Shown here one piece after another: positions 58,323-64,000 of a stretch of DNA of 64,000 bases; the first letter of the stretch is position 1, and each line of letters opens with the position of its first letter. The notes under the pieces are model-generated. The model did no database searches and was not told the DNA's origin. It worked only from the letters and a program-made list of their open reading frames with translations. The position numbers were made by a program, and so were the translations under genes. The DNA is from [Eubacterium] siraeum (GTDB taxonomy: Bacteria; Bacillota; Clostridia; Oscillospirales; Ruminococcaceae), in contig CP102281.1 in assembly GCA_025150425.1 (NCBI GenBank), forward strand, positions 2,480,001 to 2,544,000, read 5' to 3'.

Positions 58323-58975
58323 ATAGCTTGGGGCAGTCATTTTTGGTGAAAATGCACAAGAAAAAGCTGTAACCGTTTTGTAACCTTTTTGTTACCGTTT
58401 TGTAATCAGTTAAAATCTGGCTATTATTGACTTATTTTGTAATTTAATTTGTTAATCTGCCCAAAATTGAAGTTTGGATTTTTGTTGTGTTTTTAGACAA
58501 AAATAATTATACCGATTTGGAGGTTTTGGTGCAGGTATGTTATGAAATGGTAATAAAATTACACGTAAAGGGCGGACGGGCAAGTGGAAATACAGCCGGT
58601 AATATAGCAGGAAAGCCGATTTATGAGCATTTTTAAGGTGACTGAGGGGTGAATGTAAACGTATACTTGCGTGAAATATCGGGGGCTGTCTGAAGGCGAA
58701 AATATGGCTGTGACGTGTCCTTTATATATTATAATAGTATAGCCCGGATTTTTTACCTTTATGAAAGACACACGGTGATGAATTATGATGAAGATAGCGG
58801 CAACGGCAGAAGCGACAATTGATGATTTATGATGATTTTAAGGGCAGAAAAAAGCCGCCCGATGTGAGCGGCTGAATTTTGTGATACTATTATAATATAA
58901 AGGCGGTCGTACGAGCGGAAAAATCTCACGCATAAGTTAATACACCGAATATATTTTGCTTATATATTACTAATT

Positions 58976-59908
58976 TTAATTGTTTGATTTCCAATCAAGG
59001 ATTTCTTCGGTAAGTTTTTTATCAAGATCAATGCGCATTGCTTTACATTCATCCGGGAATTTCTTAGCCGCTGAAAAGCACATATTTACAAGCATATCAG
59101 CACCGACGGGCAGAGCTTTTTTCAGTACGCTTTCGGGGAATACAAAATGTGTGCCGTGTTCATAGAGATACACCGAGTATTTGCAGGAATGCGGACGGGA
59201 TTTCAGGCGACTGTCCATTCTGCGTATGTATTTTGCGGTATCCCAGAGAGAATCGTCTTCCGCACCGACAAGAACGAGCTTGCCGCCGATATTCTCTACA
59301 GGTATAAAATGCTCCTCTTTAAGCAGTCCTGCGGCTTCGGAATCATCGAACACATCCTTTGAATATGTGGAATCGCCGTGTTCCTTAGAAGCTTTGGCTA
59401 TCTTCTGCCAATACTCAGGGTGCTTATAGACAAAGGGCATAAAGGGTACGGGTTTACCGCCTATCGACACGATAGATTCGTTTTCGACTGGCCATTCCTT
59501 ACAGCCGTCACGATTGCCCTGTGCGAAGCCTTGCCATACAAAGTCGCTCGGAGTCAGGGCAACAGTGAGCGTGAGGTCATGATAATATGAGGCGGCGACA
59601 AGAGCGACTGTGGCTGTTGTAGAGGCACCGACAATGCCGATTTTCTTGTTGCCGTGGGATTTGAGCCATTCTATAGCCGAGCCGATACGCTCAATGGGAT
59701 AGTTGTGGTGGCTGTAGTTCTTCTTTCCGGGCGACATTGACATTACGTTAATTCCGTAGGTATGAAGCCATTTCACGCAGGTTTTGCCCATATAGTCTTC
59801 GGGGTCGTCACCGAGCATTGCTATCATTGCGGTATCGGACGGGGTTTTACTTTCCCAATATGCGCCGTAAAAGCCGTCGGCTTCGGGTTCAAAATGCAGA
59901 TGTTTCAT
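58976..59908 (-). CDS. Alpha/beta hydrolase of the BAAT/acyl-CoA thioesterase C-terminal type
   Basis: 310 residues with no signal peptide. The nucleophile elbow GIVGASTTATVAL puts Ser96 at the active site. The acid is probably one of the aspartates in LVGAEDDSLWDTA and the base is His in YEHGTHFVFP. The order and the GAS elbow fit the BAAT_C dienelactone-hydrolase-like group, often acyl-CoA or ester hydrolases. The substrate is unknown. It is transcribed alone from a near-consensus promoter. Confidence 0.8.
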   Translation of the reverse strand: MKHLHFEPEADGFYGAYWESKTPSDTAMIAMLGDDPEDYMGKTCVKWLHTYGINVMSMSPGKKNYSHHNYPIERIGSAIEWLKSHGNKKIGIVGASTTATVALVAASYYHDLTLTVALTPSDFVWQGFAQGNRDGCKEWPVENESIVSIGGKPVPFMPFVYKHPEYWQKIAKASKEHGDSTYSKDVFDDSEAAGLLKEEHFIPVENIGGKLVLVGAEDDSLWDTAKYIRRMDSRLKSRPHSCKYSVYLYEHGTHFVFPESVLKKALPVGADMLVNMCFSAAKKFPDECKAMRIDLDKKLTEEILDWKSNN

Positions 59909-59959
59909 AGGTTGCTCCTAATCAATTATATTTAGTTAGTTTTCGCTAACGCTAATAAA

Positions 59960-59988
59960 AGTATAGCACGGGTAGAAGGAGATGTCAA
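59960..59988 (-). promoter_or_regulatory. Promoter of the BAAT-type hydrolase
   Basis: TTGACA (59983-59988), 17 bp, TATACT (59960-59965) on the minus strand. Confidence 0.85.
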
Positions 59989-60096
59989 GAATGTGCAGAA
60001 AAGGTTGGAGCGATTAAACAAGCGGGAGATTGCTCCTTTTGAAATGATGTAAAATTCATGTAGGGTTAGTGCTTTCTGAAAAATAGAACTATCACT

Positions 60097-60388
60097 CTTG
60101 GCTCCCTTGTGTAAAGGGAGCTGGCACAGTGCGGTACAATATTTTCGATGTTACTTTTAATATCAGGTCGAAGATTTTTTATAAATTAATAAGATTTCCG
60201 TCACTGTGACTGAGGGATTGTTAACGAAGGTGACGGCAGGGCTGAAACAGTTTGTAGCAAGCAATCCCTCCGTCTTGACGGCAAAAAGTTTGACAAATCA
60301 AAAAGGTGGACGTATCGCAAGCAAAACGCAACAATATCAAGGCTTGTGCCTTGCCGTCAATCCACCTCCCTTTAACAAGGGAGGCAAG
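60097..60388. mobile_element. MITE-like element with hairpin-forming inverted ends
   Basis: A 292-bp non-coding element. The left end CTTGGCTCCCTTGTGTAAAG and the reverse complement of the right end, CTTGCCTCCCTTGTTAAAGG, are imperfect terminal inverted repeats of ~27 bp, and each also folds on itself. Inside, GAGGGATTG (60213-60221) pairs with CAATCCCTC (60262-60270). Similar sequences are, from memory, common between genes in gut Firmicutes. No transposase gene is present. Confidence 0.7.
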
Positions 60389-60467
60389 TGTGATGGTGCA
60401 AAGCAAGGGATGGTGCGGTTTTGGGAGGGTTGGGACGGGGCGAGGGGGTGTGTGATAATAATATAAA

Positions 60468-60598
60468 GCGGTCACAGCTTGCCGCTGTGACCGTTTATCT
60501 GCTTTATTGGTTTGTGTAACTCCGCCGGTAACGGTGGTTGAGCCATGATTAATCCGTCGGAACGGCGAATTTGAAGCGGCTCACAGCCGTAAAAAGCA
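60468..60598. repeat. GTGACCG-type 3'-end repeat, copy 2
   Basis: It starts with a perfect 10-bp hairpin CGGTCACAGC/GCTGTGACCG (60469-60493), then TTTGTGTAACTCCGCCGGT and GAAGCGGCTCACAGCCGTA. It parallels copy 1 at 56709. Confidence 0.72.
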
Positions 60599-60750
60599 CC
60601 CACAGCATACCACCGTGACCGCCGCATATTCAAATTATTGCTTTGCGTAACCCCGCCGTTCAACTAACTTTAGCTGACCGCCGACAATTCCAAAGGCAGA
60701 ATTTGAGGCAGCTCACAGCCGCAGGCGGAATTGTCAGCGGCGACTCGCCA
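60599..60750. repeat. GTGACCG-type 3'-end repeat, copy 3
   Basis: It has the same order of words: CCACCGTGACCGC, CTTTGCGTAACCCCGCCGTT, GAGGCAGCTCACAGCCGCAG. It abuts the ACP stop codon, as copy 1 abuts the 3D-domain gene. Together with copy 2 it forms a tandem pair. Confidence 0.72.
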
Positions 60751-60990
60751 TTAGGCTCTGGATTTTATTATGTCGACCATTTCGCCGACGTTCTTCATCG
60801 AAGAAACCTCGCCCATCTTGAAACGGATACCGAATTCGTCTTCTACAGCGGAGATGAGGTTGATATGCTCAAGGCTGTCCCAGTCCTCTATATCATCTGC
60901 TGTTGTGCCTGCTTCGACCTCGATATCGTCATCGTCGAATACGTTTCTGAAAACCTCGTTTAATCTTTCGTAAATTTCCTGCTCGCTCAT
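60751..60990 (-). CDS. Acyl carrier protein
   Basis: 79 residues, acidic. Ser39 in DWDSLEHINL is the predicted 4'-phosphopantetheine site. It differs from the fatty-acid AcpP signature (GADSLD) and starts 1 bp after the FkbH-like gene's stop. So it is probably a dedicated carrier that accepts the group loaded by FkbH, not the house-keeping ACP. Confidence 0.93.
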   Translation of the reverse strand: MSEQEIYERLNEVFRNVFDDDDIEVEAGTTADDIEDWDSLEHINLISAVEDEFGIRFKMGEVSSMKNVGEMVDIIKSRA

Positions 60991-60991
60991 T

Positions 60992-62776
60992 TTACTTGTT
61001 CCTTTCTACAGTAATATACTTGTTTTTAGGCTCGTAGCCCGAAAGCGAAAGCTCCCATACGGTGTTGCCGTCTGCGTCCTCGCTGACCTTCGTAAAGCCG
61101 AAGTCGCCGTACAGCTCTTTCACCATTTTATTCTTTGCGGTGGGGTAATAATATCCCTTTACCGTCTTAAGTCCACGCTGTTTTGCTCTGTCGCAAAGAT
61201 TGTCGAGCATTGCGTATTCCATATCGCGCTTAAGCACACGGCAACTCATCAGCCATAAATCTATGTCGAGCGTATCGCCGTTCACCTTTCCGATAACTAC
61301 CGATACTATGCCGTTGTCGCCGAACTTGTCGGCAAGCCTGCCGTACAGCCTGATATAGCTGTCATCTGCGAATACCTGCTCCATTTCTGCGGTCGTAAAA
61401 CGCTTTGTGGTGAGGTTGAACTGGTTGCTCTTGTTTGTAAGCTGTGTTATGCGGGGAAGATAGACAGGCAGGAAGTCATCTATCACAGCCACCATCTCAA
61501 GACTGTGAAGATACTCGCCGTAGTCGGTGAACTGTGCCTGCTGTGCGGCTCTTACCGCATTCTCCTTGTACATTTCGTTACGCTTTAAATCATCGCTTGA
61601 AAAAGCGGTTATCTCAAAGAAGCGTGAGCGGTCTACCACTCTTATATAATCCTCCGGACGCTCCATTTCGGGAACGGCTACTGTAGGCAACTGTGCGGAA
61701 ACTATCGCACGCTCGGCTGGGTTATCATCAAGGAATACAAGCGCATCCTGTCCGATGTTGAGCCCTGTCGCTATTGCCTCGATATTTCTGTCCTTGTTAT
61801 CCCAGTTTGCCTTTATCATTATGAAATCATCGGGTTTTAAACTGCCCTCGGGGTGATTAAGGCCTGCAAGGGCATTTTCTTCATCATTCTTAGAGCAGAC
61901 GGTCAGCATTACGCCTGTATCCTTCACAAGTCCGAGATACTTCTGAAATTCGGCATAGACCTGTCCCATATGGGTTTCCTGTCCGATTTCGATACCGTCA
62001 ACACCGTCATCTCCGACAACTCCGCCCCATAATGTATTATCAAGGTCGAGTACAAGCGCTTTCTTGTTCTTGCCGAATACCGACTTTATTATTGCCGCTA
62101 AATTGAATGCAAAGTCGGGTATCGCAGGAACGCACATTGCGTACTTGTACAGGTGCCAGTAGGACGGCTCGCTCCACTTGTCAAGACCGTAGCAGGCGCT
62201 GACATAGTTTATATCATTGATATAAAAACTCTCGTGCGATGCGGCATAATCGGCAAACGCTGTGTTCAGCCTGTTTATGAAATTCACTCTGCCTCGGCAG
62301 TCAAACGCATCACGGTTGCCCATAAGCCTGAAATACGGCTGTTCAAAGTTATTCTGTATAACGGGGCAGTGGTAGCGCTCAGCTATCTTTTCCCACATCG
62401 TTTCAAAATATTTCATCTGCTCGGAAAAAAGAGCGTCTGTCTGCTCCTTGCTGTCGGTTATCGCAGGATATTTCAGAATATTGCGGTTGGACGTGTGCAC
62501 GAAAATAAGGTCGGGTGAGAAGCTGTCAAGCTCCTCATTTCCGAATACTGCGTCCTGCCAGTAACGGTTGTACTCCGACTCGTAGAAGGTCGGCTCGATG
62601 CCGTAGTTCAGCAGGAATAATTCGAGCATATTTATTATATCGTTCGTGGTTGAGCCGCCGAGAACGGCGATTTTTTTCTTTATACGCACACTGCCGTCTG
62701 ACAGGAGCAGTCTTTTTATAGAGCGTTTCTTTTTCAGCAGATAACCGCTGTCGAAGGGGTATTCAAGTTCTTTCAT
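60992..62776 (-). CDS. FkbH-like HAD-IIIC protein (glyceryl/acyl-ACP loading)
   Basis: 594 residues. The N-terminal ~220 have an SGNH-like start (KIAVLGGSTTNDIINML). The HAD-IIIC domain has the motif LVLDLDNTLWGG with Asp244/Asp246, then LTVCSKNDEENA and FLDDNPAERAIV, and a GNAT-like C-terminal part lies at ~400-580 (RFTTAEMEQVF, LWLMSCRVLKRDMEYAMLD). FkbH proteins take 1,3-bisphosphoglycerate, dephosphorylate it and load a glyceryl unit onto an ACP. The adjacent ACP and DHHW genes suggest that the unit is then passed to a surface polymer. Confidence 0.9.
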   Translation of the reverse strand: MKELEYPFDSGYLLKKKRSIKRLLLSDGSVRIKKKIAVLGGSTTNDIINMLELFLLNYGIEPTFYESEYNRYWQDAVFGNEELDSFSPDLIFVHTSNRNILKYPAITDSKEQTDALFSEQMKYFETMWEKIAERYHCPVIQNNFEQPYFRLMGNRDAFDCRGRVNFINRLNTAFADYAASHESFYINDINYVSACYGLDKWSEPSYWHLYKYAMCVPAIPDFAFNLAAIIKSVFGKNKKALVLDLDNTLWGGVVGDDGVDGIEIGQETHMGQVYAEFQKYLGLVKDTGVMLTVCSKNDEENALAGLNHPEGSLKPDDFIMIKANWDNKDRNIEAIATGLNIGQDALVFLDDNPAERAIVSAQLPTVAVPEMERPEDYIRVVDRSRFFEITAFSSDDLKRNEMYKENAVRAAQQAQFTDYGEYLHSLEMVAVIDDFLPVYLPRITQLTNKSNQFNLTTKRFTTAEMEQVFADDSYIRLYGRLADKFGDNGIVSVVIGKVNGDTLDIDLWLMSCRVLKRDMEYAMLDNLCDRAKQRGLKTVKGYYYPTAKNKMVKELYGDFGFTKVSEDADGNTVWELSLSGYEPKNKYITVERNK

Positions 62777-62848
62777 AGGTGTGTCCTTAAAATAAATTTA
62801 GCTTAATAAGACATTCGATGTAAAAAGCAATTGTAGTGCTTGTTTTGC

Positions 62849-62868
62849 GGGAGGGGCAAGCCCCTCCC
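62849..62868. repeat. GC-rich hairpin downstream of the DHHW gene
   Basis: GGGAGGGG-CAAG-CCCCTCCC, an 8-bp perfect stem in the 166-bp gap between the DHHW and FkbH-like genes. It has no T-tract, so it looks more like a dispersed palindrome than a terminator. Confidence 0.55.
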
Positions 62869-62942
62869 CTACGAATAATTCTTGTTGTTATTTTTGCTAT
62901 CCATACCACTGCTGATATACAACGTTATTCTAACGACAATTT

Positions 62943-64000
62943 TCAGATATTTCGTATATATGAGAAGTAGTCGCAGTTGCCGCCTGCAACGGTATAGGCG
63001 CAGTTTGCAAACAGCAGATCGGTCGCATCGACCTGCTTGCAGAATTTTATTGCGTTTACCTCGCAGTAGCGCAGGTCAAGCACATAGATATTATCAAAGC
63101 TCTCGGTGAAGAACGGGATAAGCCCGTTGCCGTAGCTTTCCTTTATCACAACTAAGTTTCTGCCTGTCTTTGCGTTGGTCTTTATATGGGCGATGAGATC
63201 GTCACTGCCTAAAAACGACAGGTAGTAATAGCTTGCGTTGTCGCAAAGGAAAAGGTTGCTGTCATAGCCGTTGCTGTAATAACGGTCGTAATATGTAGTT
63301 TTCAGCTTATCCTCATTCGGAGAATAGTAGACAGCATAGGTTTCGGGGTCATTGTTAAGGTGTTCGTCGGAAGAGTAATAATACATCGAGCCGACATAAC
63401 CGCCGCAGGTTTCCTTGCGGTAATTCTTTATATCCGGCACCTTTACACCTGCCGTTTTGCAGAACACCTGTGCGGCATAATATGCGCCGAGTGGCATCCA
63501 GTGGTGATCCGTCCTTGAGTATATCTCCTCTGAGGTGTGCTTTGACAGAGTATCATACACGCTGACATTTGTAACGCCTGTGCTTTTAAGTCCGCTTTCG
63601 ATATAATCTATCTTATCCTTCTGAAGCTCGGTGTAGCCCTTGTATTCGGTCGGATTGTAGAAATCGACAGATGTCGGTATTACCATAGAATATACCGTTA
63701 CTTCGGGAAGTGCCGACTGGAACGCCTTTACATCGGTCATATATTGGTCGCAGTAGCCGTATGTACCGCCATAGAACATAATTCCACGGTAATGATTATC
63801 CATACCTGCGACTAATATGCCGTTGTCGCCTATCGCCCTGTAGCTGTTTATATCGCTGTTGCTTGCGGGGGCGGAGCTTTCTTCGGCAGAAGTGCCGTCT
63901 GTTTCGGGAGCGGAGGTTTCTTCGGCAGAAGTATCCGGCGGTGACGTTTCGGGAGCGGAGGTATCGGGCGGTTCGGTTTCTTCGCTTTCGGTGTCCGAAG
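62943..64000 (-). CDS. DHHW-type (AlgX/SGNH-like) surface acylation protein, N-terminus missing
   Basis: The frame is open from the stop at 62943 to the right edge, so the gene is partial at its 5' end; the apparent ATG at 63803 is internal. Upstream of it the frame encodes a low-complexity Ser/Thr/Pro/Glu linker (repeats of PPDTSAPETS type) and SDINSYRAIGDNG. The domain then shows GGTYGYCDQY, SMVIPTSVDFY, the diagnostic SRTDHHWMPLGAYYAAQ motif and VIKESYGNGLIPFF, typical of DHHW/AlgJ-AlgX-like proteins that move acyl groups onto extracellular polysaccharide together with an MBOAT protein. An MBOAT gene may lie just beyond the edge. Confidence 0.88.
   Translation of the reverse strand, partial: SDTESEETEPPDTSAPETSPPDTSAEETSAPETDGTSAEESSAPASNSDINSYRAIGDNGILVAGMDNHYRGIMFYGGTYGYCDQYMTDVKAFQSALPEVTVYSMVIPTSVDFYNPTEYKGYTELQKDKIDYIESGLKSTGVTNVSVYDTLSKHTSEEIYSRTDHHWMPLGAYYAAQVFCKTAGVKVPDIKNYRKETCGGYVGSMYYYSSDEHLNNDPETYAVYYSPNEDKLKTTYYDRYYSNGYDSNLFLCDNASYYYLSFLGSDDLIAHIKTNAKTGRNLVVIKESYGNGLIPFFTESFDNIYVLDLRYCEVNAIKFCKQVDATDLLFANCAYTVAGGNCDYFSYIRNI

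Noticed and set aside
62943-63803. A complete 286-residue protein starting at ATG 63803
   Set aside because: The frame continues upstream through a Ser/Thr/Pro/Glu linker to the window edge and the ATG has no ribosome site, so the gene is truncated by the window.

Overview
The window looks like chromosome of a low-GC to mid-GC Firmicute of the class Clostridia, most likely an Oscillospiraceae/Ruminococcaceae gut anaerobe (a Ruminococcus or [Eubacterium] siraeum type genome). The reasons are the Gram-positive Shine-Dalgarno sites and near-consensus sigma-A promoters, the zinc-type uS14, the KOW-domain gene between map and infA, RNase Y, small DUF4367-type ECF anti-sigma proteins, a GH5 lipoprotein, and secreted proteins built from fibronectin-III and BspA-type leucine-rich repeats. 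The species is inference; no database was consulted.

Layout. 1-2.5 kb: an ECF sigma factor, its membrane anti-sigma partner and an ABC exporter, all on the minus strand, with the permease running off the left edge. 2.5-3.25 kb: decayed DNA with hairpins and a 5'-truncated gene remnant. 3.25-9.25 kb: a complete rRNA operon on the minus strand (two tandem consensus promoters, 16S, tRNA-Ala, 23S, 5S, then tRNA-Lys, Glu, Met, Trp, Lys). 9.4-17.7 kb: nrdR, a TIM-barrel isomerase, a YfhO-like membrane protein, secDF and purB. 17.9-20.4 kb: a 36-bp minisatellite, tRNA-Pro, a lipid kinase, a large hairpin-rich repeat and tRNA-Leu. 20.7-23.7 kb, plus strand: rny and a GH5 glycosidase. 23.7-33 kb: a thioredoxin-reductase-like flavoprotein, a second ECF sigma/anti-sigma pair, tcdA, an RDAC-type small protein, an HTH regulator, two plus-strand lipoproteins (transglutaminase-like, IseA-like), tsaD, a DD-carboxypeptidase and a DUF6106 protein. 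33.2-49.5 kb, minus strand: the whole S10-spc-alpha ribosomal supercluster from rpsJ to rplQ, including secY, adk, map, infA and rpoA. 50-58.3 kb: two large secreted fn3 proteins and a DUF348/G5/3D cell-wall protein with a structured leader. 59-64 kb: a BAAT-type hydrolase, repeats, and an ACP / FkbH-like / DHHW gene set that probably acylates a surface polymer and continues past the right edge.

The most unusual content is non-coding. Three loci (about 19.74-20.24, 29.99-30.29 and 49.70-50.07 kb) carry related elements made of nested hairpins. Their stems vary in sequence with the pairing kept, while the loops (ATCGT, TCCN) and linkers (TTGGTT, TTTGG) stay nearly fixed. Two of the three are flanked by direct duplications of an intrinsic terminator hairpin, as if the element inserts at terminators and copies them. 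A second repeat family sits at the 3' ends of two other minus-strand operons, a MITE-like element lies at 60.1-60.4 kb, and a palindromic insert splits rpsD from rpoA.

Most gene starts were chosen by Shine-Dalgarno spacing. Several well-supported starts are TTG (infA, rpsQ, the second ECF sigma gene, the yfhO-like gene, probably secD).
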